This document shows, piece by piece, positions 1-6,162 of a DNA stretch of 11,165 nt; the first letter of the stretch is position 1, and every line of letters begins with the position of its first letter. Below the pieces are notes generated by a model. That model searched no databases. It saw only the letters and a program-made list of their open reading frames with translations, and was not told the DNA's origin. The DNA comes from Helicobacteraceae bacterium (GTDB taxonomy: Bacteria; Campylobacterota; Campylobacteria; Campylobacterales; Sulfurimonadaceae). The translations under genes and the position numbers were made by a program. The stretch is from positions 1 through 11,165 of the forward strand of contig JAUVKK010000008.1 of assembly GCA_030596305.1 (NCBI GenBank), written 5' to 3'.

Positions 1-21
1 AGAGACTGAAGCCTAATACGC

Positions 22-34
22 TAAAATACGCATT
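22..34 (+). promoter_or_regulatory. Possible -10 element of a leaderless ybeY transcript
   Basis: TAAAAT at 22-27 resembles a sigma-70 -10 hexamer and ends 7 bases before the ATG at 35, so transcription would begin at or next to the start codon. No Shine-Dalgarno sequence lies between the in-frame stop at 14-16 and the ATG. The -35 region falls almost wholly outside the window and cannot be judged. The alternative is that ybeY is read from an upstream gene's transcript. Confidence 0.3.
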
Positions 35-454
35 ATGATTGATCTAGATAATAGAACAGACTCAGAAGTCAATATTGAACTTCTTGAGCGTATTGCTGCC
101 AGCTTAAGTGATAAAGAGATCGAGCTTGTCTTGATGGACGACCTTGAGATGGCTGAGCTTAATGAAGAGAGCCGCGGCATAGCCAAGTCAACGGATGTAC
201 TGAGTTTTCCGATGATGGAGATGCCCGGTGCACCACTGGGCAGTATTGTTATCTCTGAAGGTTTTGTCAAACATGGTGCTGAAACCTTTGGTCATACAGA
301 AGATGATGAACGCGCTCTGCTCTTAATTCACGGATTATTACATGTCTTAGGCTATGACCATGAAGTTGACAATGGTGAGATGCGTGACAAAGAGCATGAA
401 GTGCTACAAGCATTTGGACTGCCGGAAAGTCTGATAATAAGAACGGAAAAATAA
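35..454 (+). CDS. ybeY: Endoribonuclease YbeY (rRNA maturation factor)
   Basis: This 139-residue protein is a UPF0054/YbeY single-strand-specific, zinc-dependent endoribonuclease, a cytoplasmic factor for 16S rRNA 3'-end maturation and ribosome quality control. The hallmark H-x3-H-x5-H zinc site is complete: His99, His103 and His109 in HGLLHVLGYDH. The family signatures STDVLSFP (residues 52-59) and LGSIVIS (68-74) are also present. Length is near the E. coli protein (about 155 aa), slightly short at the N-terminus. An in-frame stop at 14-16 leaves ATG at 35 as the only ATG start; no Shine-Dalgarno is visible before it, so it may be leaderless. The antiporter gene begins 10 bases after the stop codon and is probably co-transcribed. 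Identity is secure; the start is less so. Confidence 0.93.
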   Translation: MIDLDNRTDSEVNIELLERIAASLSDKEIELVLMDDLEMAELNEESRGIAKSTDVLSFPMMEMPGAPLGSIVISEGFVKHGAETFGHTEDDERALLLIHGLLHVLGYDHEVDNGEMRDKEHEVLQAFGLPESLIIRTEK

Positions 455-464
455 AGGAAATTAT

Positions 465-1391
465 GTGGATTTTTTAATATTTATAGCGGCGATGAGTGCT
501 TTGATCTTCGGAGCAGATTTTATTATTAGAGATTCAGAGCGCATCGCACTGCACTTTAACATTCCACATTTTGTTATCGGTGCAACACTGATCGGTCTAG
601 GAACTTCACTGCCTGAGATGGCAGCCTCGATGATGGCAAGTGCTGACAACAAAAGTGAGATGGCGATTGCCAATGTCATCGGTAGTGTAACCTTTAACAT
701 CACACTGGTCTTAGGTCTGGTCTTTTTGATCGCAAAGAACATGACACCAAAACGAGATCTTTTTAGACTTGACAGTGCCTGGATCATCATGCCGCCGCTG
801 ATGTTTATACTGATGACGCAAGACGGTATGATCACACGTTTTGACGGCCTGCTCTTTTTACTGATGATGGCTGCCTACCTCTTTTTTCTATTTACAGAGT
901 CATCAGACGAGTTCGATATCGATGAAGACCTGGAAAAAGAGAAGTTTAACTGGGCTAAAAGTTTTGTCATGCTCGGTATCGGCTTTGTGCTTACTATTGT
1001 CGGTGCGCATTTCGTTGTAGAGAGCGGTAGTAATATCGCACGTATGTTTGAGGTTAGCGAATGGATCATCGGTCTTTTCTTGATTGCACTGGGTACATCA
1101 CTTCCAGAACTGGTTGTCTCTCTTGTCGCCATTAAAAAGGGCAATGCAGATATGAGTGTCGGTAATATCATCGGCTCTAATGTTGCCAACTTCTCTATGG
1201 TCCTTGGCGGGGCGTCAATGATCAATCCGCTTAGTATGGCAGGTGCGGCCTCTTTTGACATCTATATTATGATCGCTGCTTCTATAGCACTCTTTTTGGT
1301 TCTTGCCAATAAGCTATACAACAAGGCCGGTGCGATCTTCTTGTTAATGATCTTGGCGCTCTTTATTCACAACGCAGTTATTGCTGTTTAA
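465..1391 (+). CDS. Calcium/sodium antiporter, CaCA family (YrbG-like)
   Basis: A 308-residue inner-membrane cation exchanger of the CaCA superfamily, of prokaryotic YrbG/NCX_Mj type, expected to exchange Ca2+ (or another cation) against Na+ or H+. The two inverted alpha repeats are clear: GTSLPE at 46-51 followed by NVIGS at 70-74, and GTSLPE at 210-215 followed by NIIGSN at 234-239. Glu51 and Glu215 are the expected ion-binding carboxylates. About ten hydrophobic segments flank a short acidic cytoplasmic loop (about 145-160, rich in Asp/Glu). The start is GTG at 465, with AAGGAA 5 bases upstream; the ATG at 463 is out of frame and stops after four codons. It follows ybeY by 10 bases. Length is normal for the family. 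The actual substrate cannot be read from the sequence. Confidence 0.92.
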   Translation: MDFLIFIAAMSALIFGADFIIRDSERIALHFNIPHFVIGATLIGLGTSLPEMAASMMASADNKSEMAIANVIGSVTFNITLVLGLVFLIAKNMTPKRDLFRLDSAWIIMPPLMFILMTQDGMITRFDGLLFLLMMAAYLFFLFTESSDEFDIDEDLEKEKFNWAKSFVMLGIGFVLTIVGAHFVVESGSNIARMFEVSEWIIGLFLIALGTSLPELVVSLVAIKKGNADMSVGNIIGSNVANFSMVLGGASMINPLSMAGAASFDIYIMIAASIALFLVLANKLYNKAGAIFLLMILALFIHNAVIAV

Positions 1392-1394
1392 TTG

Positions 1395-1427
1395 AACCCT
1401 CTGAATAGTGGATCAGTTCAGAGGGTT
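1395..1427 (+). terminator. Hairpin after the antiporter gene, probable terminator
   Basis: AACCCTCTGAA (1395-1405) and TTCAGAGGGTT (1417-1427) form a perfect 11-bp stem with an 11-base loop, starting 3 bases after the antiporter stop codon. The run after it (AAAACCTTTCACT) is poor in T, so it is a weak intrinsic terminator or a 3'-end-protecting hairpin rather than a textbook one. Confidence 0.6.
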
Positions 1428-1508
1428 AAAACCTTTCACTAAGCCCTAATACCACCTATTTATGGGCTATTTAGTCCTCTCTTCTCTAATATTAACAACA
1501 AAATTACG

Positions 1509-1517
1509 TGGTATACT
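1509..1517 (+). promoter_or_regulatory. Extended -10 promoter of the cytochrome c gene
   Basis: TGGTATACT matches the extended -10 consensus TGnTATAAT with one mismatch. Transcription would start near 1523-1525, giving a leader of about 28 bases to the ATG at 1552. No convincing -35 lies at normal spacing (TTAACA at 1492-1497 is too close, 14 bases), which is acceptable for an extended -10 and for Campylobacterota promoters, where the -35 is weak. The rest of the 160-base gap (1392-1551) holds only the upstream hairpin and AT-rich sequence. Confidence 0.6.
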
Positions 1518-1540
1518 ATCCGCATATTAAAACAAAATAG

Positions 1541-1545
1541 AGGAG
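1541..1545 (+). promoter_or_regulatory. Strong ribosome binding site of the cytochrome c gene
   Basis: AGGAG lies 6 bases before the ATG at 1552, the best Shine-Dalgarno sequence on the + strand here. It fixes the start and suggests efficient translation. Confidence 0.7.
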
Positions 1546-1551
1546 AATTTT

Positions 1552-1833
1552 ATGATTAAATTTAGTAAGATCAGCTTACTGATAGCAGGATTGATGGTAA
1601 CAACAGCAGCGTTTGCGGATGCAGAAGAAGGCAAAGAGATGTTTGCTGAGGCTAAGTGTATGGAGTGTCATAATAATGAAGACTTCAGTGAATCAAAAAA
1701 GGTACATAACTTTAAACAGCTAGAGAAGCGTGTTCGAGCCTGCCAGTTGAGTAATAGTATAAGTTGGTTTGACGAAGATGTTACCTCTGTAGCTGACTAT
1801 CTGAACCAGGACTTTTACAAGTTCAAAAAGTAG
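1552..1833 (+). CDS. Small periplasmic monoheme c-type cytochrome
   Basis: A 93-residue exported protein with one heme attachment motif, CMECH (Cys36, Cys39, His40). Residues 1-22 form a Sec signal peptide (basic start, hydrophobic core, cleavage after AFA), leaving a mature protein of about 71 residues. It probably carries electrons in the periplasm; its partners are unknown. There is no methionine after the CxxCH, so the usual Met sixth ligand is absent; His52 is the obvious candidate, with Cys64 or an Asn as alternatives. The C-terminal half, with WFDED (72-76) and DYLN (82-85), resembles a small cytochrome family I recall from Campylobacterota and gammaproteobacteria, but I cannot name a characterised member. 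It stands alone, with its own promoter upstream and a hairpin at its stop codon, and is convergent with mrdA. Confidence 0.85.
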   Translation: MIKFSKISLLIAGLMVTTAAFADAEEGKEMFAEAKCMECHNNEDFSESKKVHNFKQLEKRVRACQLSNSISWFDEDVTSVADYLNQDFYKFKK

Positions 1834-1854
1834 CAATAGGCTGCTTTCTCTTTT
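1827..1854 (+). terminator. Hairpin terminator of the cytochrome gene, possibly bidirectional
   Basis: AAAGTAGC (1827-1834) pairs with GCTGCTTT (1840-1847) around a 5-base loop, an 8-bp stem with one G-U pair, followed by CTCTTTT. It overlaps the cytochrome stop codon. Read from the - strand, the stem has one A-C mismatch but is followed by CTTTTTG, so it may also stop transcripts coming out of mrdA. Confidence 0.5.
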
Positions 1855-1871
1855 AGCCAAAGTAATGGCTA
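1854..1871 (-). terminator. Inverted repeat at the 3' end of mrdA
   Basis: TAGCCA (1854-1859) and TGGCTA (1866-1871) are a perfect 6-bp inverted repeat with a 6-base spacer that includes the mrdA stop codon. No T-run follows on the - strand, so alone it is a weak terminator; it may act with the neighbouring hairpin at 1827-1847. Confidence 0.3.
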
Positions 1872-3653
1872 CTTCTTAATATACTCCAGCTCAATTAACT
1901 TATTATAGATATCAGAGACCATACCACCTGCAGCTGCCCCGCCGTGACCACCGTGTTCTACAAGTACAGTAACGATGTATTGTGGTTTTCTGGCCGGTGC
2001 GTAGGTCGTAAACCACGCGTGCGAACGGGTATAGTACTTCATGTCTCTTTCGTTGATACGCTCTTTGACATCTTGCGAGATACCAATAACCTGTGCAGTT
2101 CCTGTTTTACCGGCTACCGGGATCTTGGCATGCATAAAGTTTACGGCAGTCCCTTTGCTGTGTTGGCAGACCTGACGCATCGCCTGCTGGATGATCGGAA
2201 GCTCTTTATGCTGCTCAGGTGTCAATACATCTCTATACTCAGGAACAAACTCTTCACCGTCAATCTCTTTAGCCAAATGCGGTGTGACCAGCTGCCCTGT
2301 TGCCATGAGTGCAGTGAATTGTGCTATCTGAAGCGGTGTGGTTAGGAAGTCACCCTGCCCGATGGAGCTGTTGAGTGTTTCACCAATATACCAGGGCTGG
2401 TTGAAACGTTTGCGCTTCCATTCCCGACTTGGTACGGTGCCGATAAACTCATTGGGTAGATCAACACCGGTCTTACTGCCCAGACCAAATTGCTTGAGAC
2501 CAAAACTCATGTCGGCAATACCGACTTTTAGACTCCCTTTATAGAAGTAGTCATCACAACTCTCTCTGATCGCTTTACGAATGTCTGTTGTGCCGTGTCC
2601 TGAATGTTTCCAACAGCGGAAGTTACGTTTACCCAGTTTCATCGTACCTTTACAGTTTACATTCCACCATTGGCTGATGCCTGAGCTGAGATAGACAAGC
2701 CCAAGTCCTGTTTTAATGGTTGAACCAGGCGGATAGAGTCCGTTGATGAGTTTGTTGGTAAAAGGAGTGTCGATGTTGTCGATCAGCTCTTTCCATTTTT
2801 TAGATGAGATCCCTGATACAAAGGTGTTAAGATCATACTCCGGAAAACTGCCGGCAGCCAGGATCTCGCCATTGATGCCCATGACAATAACTGCACCTGC
2901 TCTTGCGTCAAAACGCTCGCTGATGAACTGTTGCAGACGCATGTCGAGGGTAAGTGTCAGGTCACGGTTTTCTATTGCCTTAGTGTTGCTTAAGACATCG
3001 ATCACCTCGTTTTGAGCGCTGACCTTTACCTTGCGCTCGCCGGCAAGACCTTCGAGGTGGGTGTTATAGTACTTTTCAACCCCACTCTTGCCTGTAGAAC
3101 CTATTAGTCTGGCAAGTTCGTCACGTTCAACATCTTTTTTGTTGGCTTTTGCAACATAACCGATAATATGGGCAGCCAAGTTGTTGTAAGGGTAGTGGCG
3201 TTTTGGTGCTGGAATAACCAATATATTATCATCGAGGTGGAGTGGTGAGTATACCGGCATGATCTTCTCATAAGAGATAAAATCAACAACGCGAATGTCA
3301 TTATGGTTATAGTATGAATCATCACGAATATAGCGTTTACGGATCTTGGTAGCATTTAACTCTGGAATGTAGCTGATAAGGAGTTTGATAGTCTTGTCGA
3401 GCTCACTATTGTCACCTTTTTTCTTCAAATGCGGTTGAAGTTTGATCGAAAAACCAAGTTTATTTATGGCAACAGGTTGATCGTTACGGTCATGGATCTC
3501 ACCGCGTATCGGTGCGATCTTCTCAGTTTTGATCGTGTTATGCGAAGAGAGTGTTGTATAGTAGGTGTTAGACTGTACAGAGAGGTAAAAAACACGTATC
3601 AGCAGTGAGATCCAGATAATAATAAAAAAAGAGATCAGCAGGCGTGTTCTCAT
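1869..3653 (-). CDS. mrdA: Penicillin-binding protein 2 (elongation-specific transpeptidase)
   Basis: A 594-residue class B penicillin-binding protein of the MrdA/PBP2 type, the D,D-transpeptidase that crosslinks peptidoglycan in the elongasome (Rod complex). It has one N-terminal membrane anchor (about 4-25), a periplasmic pedestal domain with RGEIHDRN (50-57), and a C-terminal transpeptidase domain. The catalytic motifs are complete: STIK (Ser311 nucleophile, Lys314), SCD (365-367, the PBP2 variant of SxN) and KTG (516-518). Length is close to E. coli PBP2 (633 aa). The ATG overlaps the stop codon of the preceding membrane-protein gene by 4 bases (ATGA), with no clear Shine-Dalgarno, so translation is probably coupled. 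It is the last gene of the long - strand operon. Neither mreB, mreC nor rodA is in the window. FtsI is unlikely given the pedestal and SCD motif. Confidence 0.93.
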   Translation of the reverse strand: MRTRLLISFFIIIWISLLIRVFYLSVQSNTYYTTLSSHNTIKTEKIAPIRGEIHDRNDQPVAINKLGFSIKLQPHLKKKGDNSELDKTIKLLISYIPELNATKIRKRYIRDDSYYNHNDIRVVDFISYEKIMPVYSPLHLDDNILVIPAPKRHYPYNNLAAHIIGYVAKANKKDVERDELARLIGSTGKSGVEKYYNTHLEGLAGERKVKVSAQNEVIDVLSNTKAIENRDLTLTLDMRLQQFISERFDARAGAVIVMGINGEILAAGSFPEYDLNTFVSGISSKKWKELIDNIDTPFTNKLINGLYPPGSTIKTGLGLVYLSSGISQWWNVNCKGTMKLGKRNFRCWKHSGHGTTDIRKAIRESCDDYFYKGSLKVGIADMSFGLKQFGLGSKTGVDLPNEFIGTVPSREWKRKRFNQPWYIGETLNSSIGQGDFLTTPLQIAQFTALMATGQLVTPHLAKEIDGEEFVPEYRDVLTPEQHKELPIIQQAMRQVCQHSKGTAVNFMHAKIPVAGKTGTAQVIGISQDVKERINERDMKYYTRSHAWFTTYAPARKPQYIVTVLVEHGGHGGAAAGGMVSDIYNKLIELEYIKK

Positions 3654-4102
3654 AACAGACCAACCAATAAAAATTCAAACAGTATATACCAGACGACATA
3701 CCAGTCTATTGTCGCTAACTCAAGCCAGAATATCTGTTGCAGCAGCAGTGAAAAGAGCCAAAAGCCGATGTATGCAAATATGATGTAGATAAGATGCATA
3801 CAGCGCTTGCACTCAATGACCTGCTCAAGCTTCGGCAGTATAAATTTGTAGACAAAAGAGAAATAGACAAGCGAGCTAAAAAAAAGGTACCCCTTATCAG
3901 CCTCATATACCAGTAACAAGACAACAACAAGGAGCAGCAGGGAGATGTCCTGTTTGTTTAAAGAGCGGATAAAATAGAAAAAGAGGACGCCGAAAAGAGG
4001 CGGCAATAAAAGGTATATAGTGCTTAGACTCTCATATACAAGATAGAGAAGAAAAAGCGTTATTGCTTTTATATAGAGTGGATAAGTGATACTTCGTTGC
4101 AT
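3650..4102 (-). CDS. Six-helix membrane protein before PBP2, possible MreD counterpart
   Basis: A 150-residue, very hydrophobic protein with about six predicted membrane helices (roughly 9-23, 26-46, 52-66, 71-89, 103-123 and 128-150). I do not recognise a family from the sequence. Size, topology and position directly before mrdA (4-base ATGA overlap) match MreD, which in many bacteria precedes PBP2; this is inference from context, since MreD is poorly conserved. A CKRC pair (98-101) lies before the fifth helix and charged residues (LNKQD, YEADKGY) mark the loops. As I recall, C. jejuni and H. pylori also have an uncharacterised membrane gene between engB and pbp2. The ATG at 4102 is the only Met near the N-terminus; it has no evident Shine-Dalgarno and lies 34 bases inside the acetyltransferase gene, so translation probably depends on coupling. 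Confidence 0.75.
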   Translation of the reverse strand: MQRSITYPLYIKAITLFLLYLVYESLSTIYLLLPPLFGVLFFYFIRSLNKQDISLLLLVVVLLLVYEADKGYLFFSSLVYFSFVYKFILPKLEQVIECKRCMHLIYIIFAYIGFWLFSLLLQQIFWLELATIDWYVVWYILFEFLLVGLL

Positions 4103-4530
4103 ATTGGAAAGTGTTTACAGTTAATACAATCAGCCCAGATCTTATGTTCTGGGAGAGACTCTTTTGGAATTTCTTTAAAACCGAGACGTTCAAAAAACGC
4201 CTGCTTGTATGTGAGTGACAGTACCTCTTTCAGTCCCAGGACTTTTGCCTCATCAAGGGCGTTATTGATCAGAGCAGAACCTACACCGCTTCCGCGTACA
4301 GTGTCATCAACAACAAGTGAACGTACTTCAGCCAAGGTTGTTGTATGAATATGAAGCGCACAGAAACCGACAAGCTTCTCTCCATTAAAAGCGAGTTGAT
4401 AAGAGCGGATATTGGTTGCTGTATCATCGCTGTCACGTCTTAAGATCACACCGCTTTCTACCTCTGGCTCAACCAGATCAAGCATAGCCGGAATGTCTAA
4501 GAGTGTCGCTTTACGGTATTTAAGACTCAT
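4069..4530 (-). CDS. GNAT acetyltransferase, short N-acetylglutamate synthase type (ArgA-like)
   Basis: A 153-residue single-domain GNAT acetyltransferase. The acetyl-CoA loop is VRGSGVG (78-84, with Arg79 and Gly80/82/84), followed by the typical helix and the FFERLGF element (112-118). The C-terminal segment IWADCINCKHFPIC (131-144) resembles the short, kinase-free N-acetylglutamate synthases such as mycobacterial Rv2747, which make N-acetylglutamate for arginine synthesis in the cytoplasm. Cys135, Cys138 and Cys144 could bind metal or respond to redox; that is speculation. I chose the ATG at 4530 because GAGG lies 6 bases upstream; extending to the TTG at 4542 would place that GAGG inside the gene. 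It overlaps the engB stop by 11 bases and the next gene by 34. GNAT fold is certain; the substrate is probable. Confidence 0.88.
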   Translation of the reverse strand: MSLKYRKATLLDIPAMLDLVEPEVESGVILRRDSDDTATNIRSYQLAFNGEKLVGFCALHIHTTTLAEVRSLVVDDTVRGSGVGSALINNALDEAKVLGLKEVLSLTYKQAFFERLGFKEIPKESLPEHKIWADCINCKHFPICNEVSLIHSI

Positions 4531-5158
4531 CGTGATCCTCAATGGCCTCTTCTATATCTTCACTCAAGATGTTATGGATAATAGAGATGAGTTTATGAGT
4601 GCCGCGTTTTTTGGCACTGGAGACCAAGATTGCACCCGGATAGTCACGCAGCAGTCTTCCCTGCTCTTTTTGGTTCAGTTTATCGATCTTTGTAAAAACA
4701 CGAACGATCACCTGGTCCTCTCTACAGACCTGGTCAAGGTAGTTAGCAACAGACAGGTCGATGTCAAGGCCGGGATGACGACAGTCAATAAGGTGTAAAA
4801 AGACCTTGATCTGTTTACGCTGTGCGATAAAATCAGTCAGGTTTTTTTCCCAATCAGATTTGATCGACTTGGAGACCTTTGCATAACCGAAACCGGGTAG
4901 ATCAACAAATTTGGCTTCCATTCTCTCGTCATTGTCCCGATCTATCATGGTGACATCGAAAAAGTTGATTAGTCGTGTTTTTCCGGGTGTAGAAGAGACT
5001 TTTGCGAGGCTTTTGCGATTTGTCAGTGCATTAAGCAGCGAAGATTTACCAACGTTGGAGCGGGCCATAAAGACTACCTCGTTCAGGTATTCGTTCTCAG
5101 GGGCAGCTTGAACATTTGGTGCGGATGTTACAAAAACTGAATTAATGATCTCGATCAT
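4520..5158 (-). CDS. engB: Ribosome-biogenesis GTPase YsxC/EngB
   Basis: A 212-residue TrmE-Era-EngA-like GTPase needed for assembly of the 50S subunit. All G motifs are visible: G1 ARSNVGKS (32-39), G2 around Ser56-Thr57-Pro58-Gly59-Lys60-Thr61, G3 DLPG (86-89) followed by the family's FGYAK, G4 TKID (156-159) and G5 SSAK (180-183). The first glycine of the P-loop (GxxxxGKS) is alanine (Ala32; codon GCC at 5065-5063); the rest of the loop is normal, so the enzyme is probably active. The C-terminus ends in an acidic tail (EDIEEAIEDHDES). The ATG overlaps the lptA stop as ATGA, with AAGGTG just upstream. Placement beside lptA and upstream of mrdA agrees with the order I recall in Campylobacter and Helicobacter. 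Confidence 0.94.
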   Translation of the reverse strand: MIEIINSVFVTSAPNVQAAPENEYLNEVVFMARSNVGKSSLLNALTNRKSLAKVSSTPGKTRLINFFDVTMIDRDNDERMEAKFVDLPGFGYAKVSKSIKSDWEKNLTDFIAQRKQIKVFLHLIDCRHPGLDIDLSVANYLDQVCREDQVIVRVFTKIDKLNQKEQGRLLRDYPGAILVSSAKKRGTHKLISIIHNILSEDIEEAIEDHDES

Positions 5159-5625
5159 TTTTCACCTTCTTCTTCGATCTCAAAGGTCATGACAACAGGC
5201 TTGGTATCGCCCCCTTTGGCATGTGCTTTACCCTCCACAGTGCTGATGATAACCTCTTCACCGATGATCTCTTTTTTCTCATTCAACTGTTCTATATGGA
5301 CATCTTTATAAAAATGGTACTCTTTTTTAGCGGGAACAAAAATAGCTTTTCCTGCAGTACCTTTATAGGTTGCATCATTCTCGGTCTTTATAAAAAATGA
5401 GACATTCCCCTTGGCAACGTACTTGACAGGTTTGCGTTTTGCATTGGTGTAAACCGTTACTTTAGAGGCGTTTAACTTGTCAGAGCCTTTAGTGATCTTG
5501 ACATCTCCGCTAAAGACGGTGATGCCGCTCTTCTCATCACTGTTGAAACTTTTGGCAACGATCTTCAGCTGAGCAGCTTCTACCGTGAAGATCAAAAAAA
5601 ATGTTAAAAGATAAAAATATTTCAA
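5155..5625 (-). CDS. lptA: LPS transport periplasmic protein LptA
   Basis: A 156-residue OstA/LptA-type protein forming the periplasmic bridge that passes LPS from LptC to LptD at the outer membrane. A signal peptide covers about residues 1-18 (cleavage near VEA-A), followed by beta-jellyroll sequence with the family pattern: conversion of an SGDVKITKG strand (39-47), NASKVTVYTN (52-61) and VAKGNVSF (69-76). The start is TTG at 5625, supported by AAGGAA 5 bases upstream, which overlaps the lptC stop codon; no in-frame ATG lies nearby. The gap to lptC is 9 bases and engB overlaps its end by 4. In E. coli lptB follows lptA; here engB does, so the ABC ATPase LptB must be encoded elsewhere. Confidence 0.85.
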   Translation of the reverse strand: MKYFYLLTFFLIFTVEAAQLKIVAKSFNSDEKSGITVFSGDVKITKGSDKLNASKVTVYTNAKRKPVKYVAKGNVSFFIKTENDATYKGTAGKAIFVPAKKEYHFYKDVHIEQLNEKKEIIGEEVIISTVEGKAHAKGGDTKPVVMTFEIEEEGEK

Positions 5626-5634
5626 TGTTATTCC

Positions 5635-6162
5635 TTATTCTGTTAAAGTGTAAAAAGCGGTGACATCTTCGGCTTTGGTCACGCCGTTTTTACTGTCATA
5701 GAAAAGATTCGTCCCATGGGCGTTGTCAGCGTCTTTCTCCATTGTAAAAGGGCCTACAGCCGTAATAGTTTCATCTTGTTTGTTGATGACAGCTGTATCT
5801 GTTTTGAATTTCATACCATCTTCGCGATAGTAACGGACATTGCCTTCAAGGGTGATAAGGTCCGCATTGTTATAGATACCAAAGTCAGCCTGTAGGTTGT
5901 TTCGGTGCTCTTTTGAACTGTTGGTGTAGTCAATATCTTCGACTTCGATACGGTCACCGTAGCGAAATCCGTAGCGTCCTATCATGATCTCTTTAAGACC
6001 ATCGATACCAAGTTCATAGAGGGTGAAGTTACGCAGCTCAAGCTCTGCGACATCAGCATTGTCTTCTATGGTGTTTGTTATCGGCGTAGGCCTGAATAAC
6101 AGAAGTATAGATAACAACACTAAAGAGACAATGATAAAAAAATAATTTGCATTTATTGCCAT
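5635..6162 (-). CDS. lptC: LPS export protein LptC
   Basis: A 175-residue bitopic inner-membrane protein with one N-terminal helix (about 8-24) and a periplasmic beta-jellyroll, matching LptC, which receives LPS from LptBFG and hands it to LptA. The sequence itself is weakly conserved; the assignment rests on the architecture, a jellyroll-like pattern (DLITLEGNVRYY, 100-111; NLFYDS, 151-156) and its position between kdsC and lptA, the same order as in E. coli. The ATG lies inside the last codons of kdsC (10-base overlap) with no visible Shine-Dalgarno, so it is probably translated by coupling. Confidence 0.82.
   Translation of the reverse strand: MAINANYFFIIVSLVLLSILLLFRPTPITNTIEDNADVAELELRNFTLYELGIDGLKEIMIGRYGFRYGDRIEVEDIDYTNSSKEHRNNLQADFGIYNNADLITLEGNVRYYREDGMKFKTDTAVINKQDETITAVGPFTMEKDADNAHGTNLFYDSKNGVTKAEDVTAFYTLTE

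Noticed and set aside
463..477. ATG at 463 as start of the antiporter
   Set aside because: It is out of frame and meets TAA after four codons; the GTG at 465 is in frame and well spaced from AAGGAA.
1442..1468. AGCCC...GGGCT as a second terminator after the antiporter
   Set aside because: The stem is only 5 bp with a 17-base loop and no T-run.
1944..2544. Long open frames on the + strand opposite mrdA
   Set aside because: They lack ribosome binding sites and recognisable domains and lie antisense to a well-supported PBP2 gene.
4531..4542. TTG at 4542 as start of the acetyltransferase
   Set aside because: The GAGG inside these codons is ideally placed (6 bases) for the ATG at 4530, and the extra four residues add nothing to the domain.
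4600..4640. TGGCAC...TTGC as a sigma-54 promoter within engB
   Set aside because: The spacing between the two elements is 12 bases rather than 5, and it lies antisense inside a coding sequence.
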